Of a stretch of 64,000 bases of DNA, positions 24,855 to 35,456 are shown one piece after another. This DNA is from Pyxicephalus adspersus. Its lineage: Eukaryota; Chordata; Amphibia; Anura; Pyxicephalidae. A program made the translations under genes and the position numbers. Each line of letters starts with the position of its first letter. Positions within the stretch are counted from its first letter, which is position 1. Below the pieces are notes generated by a model. That model did no database searches, was not told the DNA's origin, and worked only from the letters and a program-made list of their open reading frames with translations. The stretch covers positions 89,876,739-89,940,738 of the forward strand of contig NC_092859.1 in the NCBI RefSeq assembly GCF_032062135.1, given 5' to 3'.

Positions 24855-24902
24855 TGTTTGGTATAAGTCCTGTTTGGTATAAATCCTGTTTGGTATAAGT
24901 CC
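24855..24902 (+). repeat. three-unit 16-bp tandem repeat
   Basis: TGTTTGGTATAAGTCC is present three times head to tail, the middle unit differing by one base. Related strings (GGAATAAGTCC, GGTATAC) occur about 450 bp upstream near 24380-24430. Confidence 0.9.
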
Positions 24903-26231
24903 AAGGATCTGGAACAGATCTTGCTGAATACTTCAAATGGCCGCTTTGCCATGACCATGTCCTTTAATAACATAGGTCAGCAGAAAGAACCACAAGTGCA
25001 GATAAGGATGAGAAAAACAGACTCACCTGAAGATTGTTCAGTCAGCATTCATACAACTATCTGTATTGGTATCAGATGATATGTTGGAATGTGGAAAGTT
25101 CTGCTTTTTGCAAAACATGCTAAACGTGGATTGTGTCTAAGGTTTAGGAGAAAATTAAGGCTATTATCAGTCGTGGCCATTTAATTGCATTTTGTGCATC
25201 AATGTTCATTTATGTTTACTAAGTGTTTAACAAAAAATTCTGAAAACACCCTGCAGCCTTAAGGGAAAAGGCAACAAAGCATTTTTTATGAGGAATTTAG
25301 GGAAATAGGAGTGGTAATCTGGAACACAGGATTTTTCCTACTTGTGTATTCTTGTTGTGTCTGTTGCTGAAATAATCTGTACAACAATGCATTATGTCAT
25401 TGAGTGTTGTCTTCTTTTGAGTTTGCTGCGTCTGCGTCTTACACTAAAAAAAAAATTGCTTACATGAGAGTTAGTGGATGTGGATGCACCCAAAACTGTT
25501 CAGCCAAGGAGGCTTTTACCCACCTGTATAACAGATCTGATATCCTGGAAAGTTTGCATATTATACCCGATATCTTTAATTTTCAGATTATAGGTTTGTC
25601 ACATCATGTGATAAAGCAACATCATGCAACAGGCCAGATGAATGTCTTCCTGTGACTCTGCAGTAAGCTAAATATACCACATTTCGCTTTGTGTTCGCCT
25701 AGCTAATGTAGTTCTGCACTAAATTTAAAATTCATGCAGTAATTGTTATTGTGGTTGTATCATGTTGAATAATTTTTGTTAACAAAAACACTGAGAACCT
25801 GTGCCCTGTGAGTGGTTATGAGAATTGCAGAGAAGACCCTTACCTTCCTTATTGCAGAGAAGACCATTACTACCTTATGCTACCATATGCTACCTAAAAC
25901 ATGCATACCCGGCCTCTTTCTGTCTGCTACCATTGGTGGTGGTGTGCTCAGCAGCGGTGCTGCTGGTGGTCTTCCTGTTGCTATCCATAGTTTGGTGAAG
26001 TCTGGATCCAGTTCCAAGGTTGAGTTAATAATTCTCTAAAGGATTGTGTTTTGTAAGGAATATTTTATTGCCAGCCATTATTCAACCTAGTGATGACAAA
26101 ACCAACACAATTTATAAGTCAAAATATTAAACTTTCAGTGGGAAAAAACAGGCAATTTTTTACACAACAATGAAAAAAATGCTGTGATTGAATTTGATTA
26201 AAAGTCACTCTGTGTCCACACTTTACCTCTT
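24903..26231. other. no supported gene
   Basis: No recognised repeat except a short direct duplication, TTGCAGAGAAGACC, at about 25825 and 25854. Open frames at 25404-25655 and 25812-26039 show no motif. Confidence 0.4.
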
Positions 26232-26327
26232 TCCTAAAAGCATGCTTTTCTAAAACACTTTCGATAAACGTACTTTCACCCAAGCACTTTCCCAAAAGAA
26301 ATTTCCCAAGACGCTTTTACCCTAAAG
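26232..26327 (+). repeat. degenerate 14-15-bp tandem repeat
   Basis: About seven diverged units around the consensus CCAAAAGCACTTTC, for example CTAAAACACTTTC, CCAAGCACTTTC and CCAAAAGAAATTTC. It runs directly into the second copy of the 27-bp dispersed repeat. Confidence 0.7.
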
Positions 26328-26348
26328 GCAGAGCTTCAACAATGTTTA
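26322..26348 (+). repeat. 27-bp dispersed repeat, copy 2
   Basis: Differs at one position from 24206-24232, about 2.1 kb upstream, in the same orientation. The flanks outside the 27 bp differ. Confidence 0.8.
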
Positions 26349-26679
26349 CACTTTCTTCCAAATAATAAGCAAAGAGCACCTTTTGCTTTTTTTAATATCC
26401 TATCTGTCCATAGCTCTTTTTAAACGATAGGTTTAAAAAGCAAGTGGACTAGTGTAGCAGTGCTCAAAATCCACATTTCAGTCTGAAGCTGGAAGAGCTC
26501 TGATCCATGTCAGACTACCACAAACCATACTATAGAAATCTGTGCAAAACACCTTATTATAATATTTGCAGGGTATATTAGCGTATATGCTGCCACTGGT
26601 GGCAGTTATCTCTGGTAATGATAATTTCCATTTTTGGTTATTTTAAATGATAATTTCTGTCATCTTGCGCTTAACAACT

Positions 26680-27365
26680 ATACCACCATGATGGATGATG
26701 AACAATATTGGTCAGGGTGTTAAAACTGCCTGTGTTCCCAGTACTGGGGATTATAAATTTGAAAGAGAATATCCATAGATAATCTATTTTTCTTATAAAC
26801 TTTGTGACATGGTGCATCATCCTGCTGGAAGAAGCCATCAGAAGATGGCATACTGTGGTCATTAGGAGACGAATATGGTCAGCAACAATACTAAGGTAGG
26901 CAGTATGGATCTATGGAAGCTTTTATTTTGATGGTGTCATTCTGACCCTACCATTCTATTATTGCATCAGAACATGAATATATATATGCTTACTGGTAAC
27001 TTATTAGACAGACTAGACATTTTTTTTTCTAATCTTCCCTAGTCTAATTTTGGTGAGCTAGTGCAAATTGTAGCCCCAGGTGCCTGTACTGGATGTTATT
27101 TGAACCAATCTCTGTAAACCCTAGAGAGATGGTTGTATGAAAATTTCAGCAAATTGCCAGTTTCTGAGATACTTAGATCAGTCTGCCTAACACTAACAAC
27201 CATGCCACATTCAAAGTCATTAAAATCACCTTTCTCCCCCATTCTGATACTCACTTTGAACTTCAACAGTTTGTCATCACAATGTCCACATGCCTAAATG
27301 CACTAAATTATTGTCATCTGATTGACACTGATATTTGATAAACACTTAAAGTGGCTAGTGAGTTT
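26680..27365 (-). mobile_element. fossil Tc1-like DNA transposon
   Basis: The outer right end reads ACTCACTAGCCACTTTAA on the minus strand, matching from memory the terminus of a Tc1-like family frequent in fish and frogs. It is followed by the transposase start and a long run of family-like sequence such as TTCTGACCCTACCATTC and CCTAGTCTAATTTTGGTGAG. At least one internal deletion is visible around 26900-26935 and another near 27070. The left terminus was not found. Left of about 26800 the similarity to the family fades. Confidence 0.8.
26790..27242 (-). pseudogene. Tc1-like transposase pseudogene
   Basis: A start codon at 27242 (minus) opens MGEKGDFNDFECGMVV, followed by LSISETGNLLKFS, the N-terminal helix-turn-helix region of Tc1-like transposases, which binds the inverted repeats. 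Much further on, FQQDDAPCHK is encoded at 26801-26830. The related motif FQQDNAPCHK in this family carries the second aspartate of the DDE catalytic triad. Between them the frame is broken by deletions and shifts, and a large part of the catalytic core is lost. The C-terminal region after CHK does not follow the family. It cannot encode active enzyme. Assignment rests on motif recognition and is strong, but the exact subfamily is not known. Confidence 0.8.
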
Positions 27366-27642
27366 ATATACTATAGAGCAGTAATCACAGTGATTGATCA
27401 TTTTAGTTAGAATTACATTTCAATCAGGCTATTATAGATGTCTGCTTCTTCCTGGTGTTAAAAATTTTAATATTTGGAAAAAATACAGAAAGCCACAAAG
27501 AAAACTTTGACAAAGAATTAGAATATTTACATCCTTATTAGTTTGCAATAAATATTTGTGTGGTTCAAGTGGTGGAGAGTCTCTTTATCTTCACCACTAG
27601 AACCACACAGTCAATCATACTAACCTAAAAGATGGTGTAGAT
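27366..27642. other. no supported feature
   Basis: Short AT-rich interval between the Tc1-like relic and the next repeat. Confidence 0.4.
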
Positions 27643-28115
27643 CAGTGGTGATCAACCTGAAAATGACAGAGAGCTTCAAGTGTGGGTCTTAACACTACAA
27701 GGAAAAGGAGTATTTTCACATGCTGGGGTTAACAGAGACAATTTAGACAGTCTATTTAGAAAAATTGTGCTCTAATACACCTCAACACATTATGGTCCTG
27801 CTCATTTTTTGCAATATATTTTGAAGAAAAAGTTAGAATAATCAGTGGTGTCAATAGTCACAGTAAACCCCCCAATATTGGTGTCACTAGCAACAATATT
27901 AACCCCTAGCATTGCTGCCAGTGACTACTGTATTACTAACTGTTATATTAACCCTCAAAATTGCTGTATGTGACCAGCAATAAAAATAACCAAAAGACTT
28001 TGTGATAATGACCCAGATATTATTCTTCCACATGGGTTGACAGTGATTGCAATAATACCCTTCAGAGTTGAACGATAAACTGAACTGATACCCCCACATT
28101 AGTGGTCAGTGCAGT
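27643..28115 (+). repeat. hAT-like end plus degenerate minisatellite
   Basis: Begins CAGTGGTGATCAACCTG, close to the complement of the right end of the hAT element at 53491-53933. From about 27840 the sequence becomes a drifted tandem array with recurring AATATTAACCC, ATTGCTG, CAGTGACTACTG and AATATTGGTGTCA phrases in units of about 35-50 bp. The opposite hAT terminus is missing. The array abuts the truncated 3' part of the CR1-like LINE. Confidence 0.5.
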
Positions 28116-28741
28116 TTATTTAATCTCCAGCTCTATATAATTTATAAAGATATTAAACAGTAAAGGTCCCATCACTGAACCCTGGGGTACACCACTAATA
28201 ACCTTAGACCATTCATAGTATGAAGCATAAATCACTACTCTCTTAATGTCTTTAAGCCAATTCTCTATCCAGTTACCCATAGACCCTAAACCTATAATAA
28301 CTTTCTATGCTGTACTGTGTCACATACTTTAGCAAAGTCCAAGTACATGATATCAAATGCTACTCTACTGTCTACCTGCTTACTTACTTCCTCATAAAAG
28401 GAGAGTAAATTTGGTTGTTTCTTTTTTCCATGCTGACTATCACTTGGTATATTATTTTCTAGCAGAAACACCTCTATGTGGTTCTTTATCAAACTCTCTA
28501 GGACCTTTCCAACTATGGAAGTTAAACTTTCCGGTCTATAGATACCTGGTAATGACTTTGCTCCATTTTTGAAGATAAGAACCAAATTGGGCTTATCCCA
28601 ATCCATTGGTAACATGCCAATGATTATAGAGTCTCTAAAACTTAGAAACAATGTCTTTAAAACAACTGAGCTTAGCTCTTTGAGGACATGTGGATGTAAT
28701 CCATCAGGTCCTTGTGCTTTGTCAACCTTAATTTTGTCCAA
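28116..28741 (-). pseudogene. CR1-like reverse transcriptase, N-terminal part
   Basis: An open frame of 149 codons (28292-28741) encodes KVDKAQGPDGLHPHVLK (RT region 1), then DWDKPNLVLIFKNGAKSLP and GIYRPESLTSIVGKVLE (region 2, usually NYRPVSLTS), SDSQHGKKK, and YLDFAKVCDTVQHRKLL. The last contains the first catalytic aspartate in the FDxA-like motif A, with C replacing the usual A-F of SKAFD. After a frame change GVPQGSVMGPLLFNIFIN follows. The YADD motif and thumb are missing. The enzyme would copy LINE RNA at a nicked target; this copy cannot. Confidence 0.85.
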
Positions 28742-29424
28742 CTATTTCTCAATGATTTATGGTATGAGCCAATAGGGCAATAGGGCAGTGACATTGCTAT
28801 TAGCAATTTGGACTTGAGTGCTGCCATTTTTCTGTACATAGAGCTAAAAAAGTGTTTAGTAAATCTGCCTTTTCTTTATCCCCAATTACCAACTCAGAGA
28901 CATCCTTTAAGCAGCTCACATGCTCAGATCTGATCTTTTTGTTATTAATATATTTAAAAGCATTTTTGGGGTTTGCCCTACTTTATTTTGCTATCGGTAT
29001 TTCATTTTGAAGTTTGGCTGAAATTTTGAATATTTTATCTCATTTTTAAGCCTTTTTTTATATTCTAATTATAATATAGTTTTCAAATAATGGTGATCCT
29101 TCATTTTTATATTTTTGGAATGCCGTTTTCTTATTCTTTATGGCTTTTTTAACATCAGCTTGAAACATTCCCATTTCTGTTCTTTGAGGACATAATTCTC
29201 TCCCAGTCAAAGTCATGGAGAGCCGCCCTTAATAATGGAATATTTGCTCGCTTGAAATTTAATGTTTTTGTCATCTATCTTTCCTGTTTTTGATTCCTAT
29301 TTACAACTTACATAATACAAAATCATATTATGGTCACTGCTACCCAGATTTTCATTTATATGAACATTTGCACAGCATTGTTGGAAAAACTTTTTGTTGT
29401 ACCTGTGGTGCCATTACACAAGTC

Positions 29425-29640
29425 AATGGGCCTGATTAAAAAAAGGCTGGATTAGTGAAGCTGGGTGATCCAGCAAACCTGGAATGGATTTCTTCAAGTA
29501 GCAAAGTCATTTGCTACTTGATAGAAAACGTTTTGAATCCTCGACCAAATCCATTTGAGATTTGCTGGATCACCCAGGTTCACTGATGAAAGTATATCTT
29601 CTCCAGCCTTGGAGAGCTTTAATAAGCTTTAATAAATTAC
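29425..29640. mobile_element. palindromic MITE, family M1, copy B (nested in LINE)
   Basis: GGGCCTGATTAAAAAAAGGC at the left, GAAGCTGGGTGATCCAGCAA inside, and GCTGGATCACCCAGGTTCAC with TCCAGCCTTGGAGAGCTTTA on the right form the same inverted-repeat structure as 1801-2030. The left arm has lost the segment holding CTCTCCAAGG. The right tip is altered by a short duplication of AATAAGCTTT. LINE endonuclease sequence lies on both sides, proving insertion into the LINE. TCAAT occurs at both flanks (29423-29427 and just beyond 29640) and could be target-derived. Confidence 0.85.
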
Positions 29641-29899
29641 TCAATGTCAGTGTAGTAAAATCACTCATTACTACAACTGTGCCAGCCTTTGCAGCCCTAT
29701 CTATCTGTGCTAGTAGTTGATTCTCTATTTCTTCTTTCACACTTTTTCTGCTGTGAGTTTCACAAATTGTAGCTCCTGGAAAAGTAGGTGTCTTGCCAGA
29801 TTTATTATTTTCCAGATCACTGGTAAAATGATTTCCAATTTGTTTTAACAAGTTCAACCTAAAAAGGTTGTCAATACAGTAATAGAGCAACTTGTTCAT
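29641..29899 (-). pseudogene. CR1-like LINE endonuclease fragment
   Basis: On the minus strand the frame gives QLLAQIDRAAKAGTVVVMSD, equivalent to the region of AP-type LINE endonucleases that ends in the VVMGDFN metal-binding motif, here with S for G. Upstream residues PTFPGATICETHSRKSVKEE cover part of the preceding beta strands. The upstream, 5' portion of the LINE is not recognisable beyond 29899, so the element is 5'-truncated. Confidence 0.6.
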
Positions 29900-30786
29900 A
29901 CATTACAATAATATGTTTATTCACTACATTTTTATTGTTTATTGATCACATATTGTGCTTACCTTGCTTTGCTCTTCCCCTATTCTAACTCTTTCCTGAC
30001 ATATATCTTGGTTTAAACCGTCTTTATAATATGTATAATGTATAAACATTAACTCTTTTATAAGCTGTATGAAAATTTATAATAGTTTAAAATTAAGGTA
30101 AGTGTAGATTTAGCCAAAGCTAAAACACGAGGACAGATGTTGATCTGAATTGCTAACATCAACTCTATTGTCTGATTTTGGGTGAACATTGAATCAATCT
30201 TTATCTGATGTTGTTTGAGCCTTAGGTGGAGCCGTATAATGGCCTACACATATGACAGATAACAATCTGTAGTAGTAATATTGCCTTTGGAGACTAGAAT
30301 CCAGCTCAGAAAAACATTCCTTAAAATGATATATTATTTATTAGGCATCACGGTTTCCATGTATGGATATTTTTCTATCAATTTCTGTGTTAATGAGCTG
30401 CAATGTCATAAAGACAATGGGAATTCAATATTGCAGTCACACTTCAATCATCAAATTACCCTTTGTGGCTAAAGCATGTTTGATATAATGCAAGGAAAAA
30501 GCCTGATTTGCAACTTCATTCCTATAATGAGATTAGTCATCAATATGGTGGTATTTCATTTCACAGTCAGTTTGATATTTTCCTATGTTTCTTATATTTC
30601 CTGTCTCCTAATTTTCTGCATTTTTATATTAGATGTACCAACACCTAGAATCCACTAAACACACCAATGGTATAAACAAATAATTCTGATAGTAACTCTG
30701 ATAAAGTTGTAGTAATAACATTACTTTTTTTTTATCATTATAGCATCTATTAGTTAAGTCTATGCATAGCCAAAAGTTATTTTTTT
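29900..30786. other. no supported feature
   Basis: AT-rich DNA. No exon or element recognised. Confidence 0.4.
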
Positions 30787-31050
30787 CCTTTTGGATAAAG
30801 TAGGGGGAGAATATTTTTTGCTGTCTGTGTCCCCTTGGAGAAGTTTCTCTCATGGAAATATAACTGGAAGAAACATAGAAGGGAATTCCCCTCTTATGTA
30901 AATTAAACATATGTCCCTCTTGGTGGACTTACTCTCACTTCTGTCTGGTGACAATGATAGATTTCCCCACACCTTTCTGTCTTAGTGATGATGTTTACCA
31001 GTAAAAATAGTGGGGTAAATCTGCTAGGTGATGACAAAGACAGCAATGAA
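30787..31050 (+). repeat. frog dispersed repeat, family R1, copy 1
   Basis: Starts CTTTTGGATAAAGTAGGGG, then TTTTTTGCTGTCTGTGTCCC, and later TCTCACTTCTGTCTGGTGAC. The same order (TTTGGATAGAGCAGGG, then GTCTGTCTATGCCCC, then TTCACTTCCTG) is found on the minus strand at 40262-40480. From memory this is an abundant repeat in true frogs, but I cannot name its class. No reading frame. Confidence 0.5.
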
Positions 31051-31065
31051 ACATTGACAAATAAT

Positions 31066-31206
31066 CTAAGGAATCTATTTATAAAGCAGTGAATAAAACA
31101 AATCCCTAATGGAGAATCTTCCAGGTCCATGTGGTTTATAATTAACTGATTCTCCACCAGGGGATGTTTTAGTGAATATCAGATCCGCTGCTTTATAAAC
31201 TCCTAA
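31066..31206. mobile_element. short palindromic MITE, family M4
   Basis: The left end AAGGAATCTATTTATAAAGC, then AGTGAAT, pairs with the complement of the right end, TAGGAGTTTATAAAGCAGCG. Inner arms TGGAGAATC and GATTCTCCA also pair. Total length is about 140 bp and it is non-coding. Confidence 0.65.
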
Positions 31207-33034
31207 AAATGTAACCTCGCCCTACTCCATCCCAACCCCCCAAAAAACAGTTTTTCATTTACATTTACAAAATTAATTTATTGAAATGTTGCATAATATG
31301 TATGCTGCTTTTATGATCAGTTGACCCATAGACTTTTATTGTAAGAGGAAGCAGTAAAGCACAACTATGGTAAAGCAGAAAGCAGTCTGTATAATGTTTC
31401 ATTTTTTATATTACAAGATTGTTTAAATATTTACACAAAAGAAATTTATATCAAATGGTTGCCTTTAATTTGTACTGTGTATCTGCCCCCCCCCCCCCCA
31501 AACCTTGTACCTTTGTAAATTTGACTTGTGTTTTATTTTACGACTTGACGTCTTTTGTGCACCTGTTTCTGCACTCTGGGTGCTTTTCTAGCATACAATA
31601 GACTTGATTCAATAGGCTGTAACAAAATAATAATACCTTTATTTCAGCCATTTGGCTGTCACTTTTTTATTTTTTGGACTAATATTATAATCACCATTAG
31701 TTTGGAAATAAGTATCTGTACTGTGGCGTGTTTGCTTAATGAATTATACCTAATGTACAGTGTTTATTAAAATAAAGGTATGTGTTGTTGTTATAATAAA
31801 AATATTATATATTAATAATATATAATAATAATATATTAAAAATAAAAGCATTTGGAACAACTATTTTAAAATATAGTGCATTATAAAAAAAGAAATTTAT
31901 ATGGCTGAAGTAATTGGCGATATTCCTTGCTCAGAGGCTTGGCCCAAGGACATAGCCAAATCAAGCTCCGTATTATATATTGATTTGATGTGTCATTGTA
32001 ACTAAGTATGAGACTTTTAATGGGTTTGCAACACTGTTGCCCGTTAATTGCATTTTTACAGTAGATGAGAAGCTGCAGAATAATATCCAGAAGGTATTAT
32101 TTCAAGACAATGTTTTGTTAATCACCAGATTTCAATGTCCTCTAATGCTTTGGGATGCCCTTCACAAGCACAATAAGATCTCTACATCATTGCATTTAAT
32201 GCCAGTTATGGGAATATTTGGCAAAAAATTGTTGATGTGTGTGAAATTGTCTCCCTCAATCCATCAGGTTTTGCAAAAATGTTATATTTTTATCTTAAGA
32301 AAAGTCTCGGTCTAGTTCTGTGCTGTTGCCATATGCAGTTTCTCTTGAAAATATGTCCTCAGTGTTCTTCTCTTGTGCTTACTTAATAGCCCATGGGCTA
32401 CTGTCTGAAAGCAGATTGTTGCTCACAAATCAAAATAATTCAACTACTCCTGTTAAAAATACATTTCATGGTTTTGTTTTTTCTAGCATTTTTGTTTTTT
32501 TTAGAAACATGACAAATAAACATATTATTTGCTCATCCACTGTAAATAAACAACGTTTCTTTCATTATGTGTTTATATATTAGTTTTTTTTTGTATTTAC
32601 CTCTTTTTAATTAAGGTGCACTACAATTATCCAATCACATGCAAGGCGAAATCCTGTTTTTATTATTTTGAATTCCTTTGCACATGATTGGGTATTTCAA
32701 AAGAATGTTTTTTAATTTGAACACTATATTTTTATTCAAGTCAGCCGAGGCTAGCCCATAGACTTGCAGTAACAAGAAGGTGTAGCGCATATACATTATG
32801 CTGCATTACTAAAAAGCAAGCACTTTCTATTCATTTGGAATATATATCACTGCCCTCAAAAAGGTATGGAAAAACAAACACATAGAAACATTAGCAAATA
32901 CTAAAAAGATTTTTGAAATATAAGGTTTATATGTAGGCTTATATAATAATTTGTTTTGTGTTTGCACTCGATGGTAAGAACAACAAATCTTTTTGCAGGT
33001 AAAACAGCTACCATAAATTTTTAACTGCATATTT
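31207..33034. other. no supported gene; simple repeats
   Basis: Contains a 14-base C run (31486-31499) and an AT-rich low-complexity patch at 31795-31850. The block about 32030-32330 is repeat-free and of higher complexity, possibly conserved non-coding DNA. Open frames there have no motif. Confidence 0.4.
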
Positions 33035-33065
33035 AAATGTTTGCCTGGAGTTCAGCTTTAAGACC
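33035..33065 (-). repeat. isolated MITE end
   Basis: The minus strand reads CTTAAAGCTGAACTCCAGGC, then AAACATTTAAA. The same end, AAGCTGAACTCCAGGCAAAC, occurs on the plus strand at 42379-42398. No partner terminus is seen at either place. Confidence 0.45.
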
Positions 33066-33578
33066 AACTACTGTATATGCATTGAAAGTGTCCCGGTAGT
33101 TGTAATGGAGCGGCTATCCGTTGATTTTCCACTGAATTTTGCTGAAATGTATGCTACATATAGAATTTTATTCTTTCTATAATAAACAAGAAACAATGAA
33201 ACTATGTGATACCTGCAGGTGCAATAACTAAACCAAAGTAAAACTCCCAGTAGTGTAAACCTAAGACCATAGCCGAGGATACTAAGTCTAAAGCAATAGG
33301 CAATTTGTAATTTGACTGCAAGTTCAGTAAAGACTCCTGAGAGTAGAAAGCTGAGTACAAGGGGAGAAGGATGCTGCTACATTCTGTTTTTAGACAACTA
33401 TTGCCAAGGTTGCAAAGAAAAGAAGATTTTGTCAGTTACAGAAAGCAAGGGTTGACAGCTGATATATATTTAAAAAGGATATACGCACGGTAGGAAAACT
33501 CCGGGACACAAGCAAGCTGGTAAGAAAACTGATCTCGCCAGCTACTTTGTCTCACAGACCTCCCTGGCTCTGGAGCAA

Positions 33579-34052
33579 ATGTTGCCCATTATGGCGTCCT
33601 CCTCACCTCCCAGCACCAGCACTGTAGCCCCAGCAGCGAGCCCGGCTAGCCCTGCTGTACACTCCCTTAATACTCCTGGGAGCCCTGAGATGTTTCCAGA
33701 GGAGTCCCGGGGATCTATATCTCCTAAACCCTGCATGGCTTCAGTGTCTCAGCAGGCATATGTATCCCACACCATGCTGCAGGACCTTTTTTCCTCCCTG
33801 CCCAAGTTAAGTGATTTGGAGGCCATGGCTTCTCGTATCGAGCGCTCTATACGTAAAGTCCTGGAAGCAGTGCAACAAAATGTAACAGCAGTTGATACCA
33901 GGGTGACAGCCCTAGAAATTTCTACTAATACAGTGCAATCATCAGTGATCATCAGTTAAAAACCCTCTATGGATGAAGTGAAATCACAACTTACCTCATT
34001 ATATCGTCATATTGATGACCTTGAAAATTGCAGTCGGAGTGCTACTTAATTT
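33579..34052 (+). pseudogene. L1/Tx1 ORF1 fragment
   Basis: The first frame (33579-33959, 126 codons) has a Ser/Pro/Ala-rich N-terminus, MASSSPPSTSTVAPAASPAS, followed by a predicted coiled coil, LSDLEAMASRIERSIRKVLE, with DTRVTALE. After a stop and frameshift the coil continues as MDEVKSQLTSLYRHIDDLEN, then CSRSAT and a stop (34052). LENCSR corresponds to the LENRSRRNN motif that precedes the RNA-binding domain of L1-type ORF1 proteins. The RNA-recognition and C-terminal domains, which bind L1 RNA in the ribonucleoprotein, are absent. Confidence 0.75.
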
Positions 34053-34159
34053 TTTTCTCTTTATTTTTCTTCTTCTCTTCATTTTTTTGCCCTTTGTTCT
34101 TCTCCCTTTAACTGCCACTTCTGTGTTTAGTGAGATTGTCTGGTGTGATTTAGCCCTAG

Positions 34160-34920
34160 CGCAGCGCTCCTTTGCCGCCTAAAATCTCTTCCAATAATGC
34201 CAAGGGTCTCAGTTCCCTGACCTACTGTTCTGTGGTCTTGAATACCCTCAACCACCTTAAATGCCGAATAGCTTTTGTACAGGAAACACATTTACGCCAT
34301 GATAAAATACCATCATTTAACAATTGCTGTTTCCAGACAGCATACCATGCTCATCCCCTGATTCCAAGTCTAAGGGAGTTAGTATACTGATTGACAAATC
34401 ACTCCCCTGGACGGTAGTTGCCATACAGTCTGACCCTAAGGGACGATATCCCCTAGTTAAAGGTACTATACAGTCCCAATTATTCACTCTGGTTAATCTT
34501 TATCTTCCTAACACTAACCAAGTATCCTACCTAGAGGAATTCCTTGATGTAGCATACACATTTGCTAAGGGGACTCTGGTAGTGAGAGGCGATTTTAACC
34601 TGGCATTGAATCCAGCTCAAGATGTGTCCCGGGGGCTTCTCACCCCCCTTACTCTGCCTTGAGGCGGTTGAAAAACCTCTTATATCAGCACCAACTCATT
34701 GATATTTGAAGAATACAACACCCCACAGAGCATGACTATACCTTCTATTCCCCGGTTCACAAGACCTACTCACACATTGACCTTTTTTATTGAAACACAA
34801 CGCTATCCCTTCTGTACAACGTTCAGAGATTGGTACTATGTCCTTTTCGTACCACGCTCCAGTTTCACTCACCATTCCCTCCAATGTCACTCTGAAGTTC
34901 TTGGCACCTCAAGTGTGTAA
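34160..34920 (+). pseudogene. L1/Tx1 ORF2 endonuclease domain, degenerate
   Basis: Spread over three frames. NAKGLSSLTYC is the opening SxNvxGL-type strand. FVQETHLRHDK (about 34275-34305) carries the metal-binding glutamate. SKGVSILIDKSLPW and TLVNLYLPN follow after a frameshift, VVRGDFNLALN (about 34580-34610) carries the Asp/Asn of the GDFN motif, and YSHIDLFFI lies near 34770. The last catalytic motif, normally SDHAPV, is YHAPV at about 34850-34864 with the aspartate replaced. The domain nicks target DNA in active elements; stops at 34663 and the lost aspartate rule that out here. Confidence 0.82.
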
Positions 34921-35456
34921 AAGCCCTGCTGGCTTCCGAGGGGTTCGGGCCTAAGTTAGAGGTTGAGATACTAGTTTTCTTTACCAGTAATGAGGCATCA
35001 ATCTCCAGCCCGCTGACTATTTGGGAGGCACATAAGTGCTATGTACATAAACTGTTGATACAACAGGGTCATAGACTTAAAAAAGAGCATCAGGTACAAC
35101 TGGCACAATTGTTCCAGAACTTGCATGCCCTGGAAACAGCATAAACATGTCCACTCTACAGACACAGAGGCCCAATACCGGTATTGCGGGAGAAAATAAA
35201 TGCGATGTACTGTTCAAAGGCGAAATCGCAGCTTGCTAAATGCAGAGCTTTCTTTTATGAGTACAGTAACAAATGGGCTGGTGTGGGCAGTTAGAGCTAA
35301 GAGAGCTCACGCCTTTATACCATGTATACATTTGAGCTCAGGTAGTCCATTACATTCATCTCATGAAATAGCGGACTCTTTCAAAGACTTCTACTCGAAA
35401 CTGTATAATCTTAGGGGAGGCTCAGATGTACACCCATCAGCTTCTGTTGTTAAGTC
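34921..35456 (+). pseudogene. L1/Tx1 ORF2 endonuclease-RT linker
   Basis: Broken frames with SISSPLTIWEAHKCYVHKLL and GHRLKKEHQVQLAQLFQNLH (about 34985-35140), then NAELSFMSTVTNGLVWAVRA and HEIADSFKDFYSKLYN (35236-35412). These fit the helical linker ahead of the reverse transcriptase of Tx1-like L1 elements, where a WE.HK-type motif and an IA..F..FYS.LY motif are typical. Confidence 0.7.

Larger units (their letters stand above)
28116..29899 (-). mobile_element. CR1-like LINE fragment, split by a MITE
   Basis: On the minus strand the order is endonuclease, inter-domain linker, then reverse transcriptase, as in CR1/jockey-type LINEs. Endonuclease remnants lie at 29641-29899 (VVMSDF, normally a GDF-type motif) and around 29322-29345 (NLGSSDHNMI). 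A linker with an AIKNKKTAFQKYKNE-like string precedes the RT at 28741. The sequence stops shortly after GVPQGSVMGPLLF (28155-28193), before the YxDD box, so the 3' third is gone. Multiple stops and frameshifts make it inactive. A palindromic MITE (29425-29640) interrupts the endonuclease. Confidence 0.82.
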
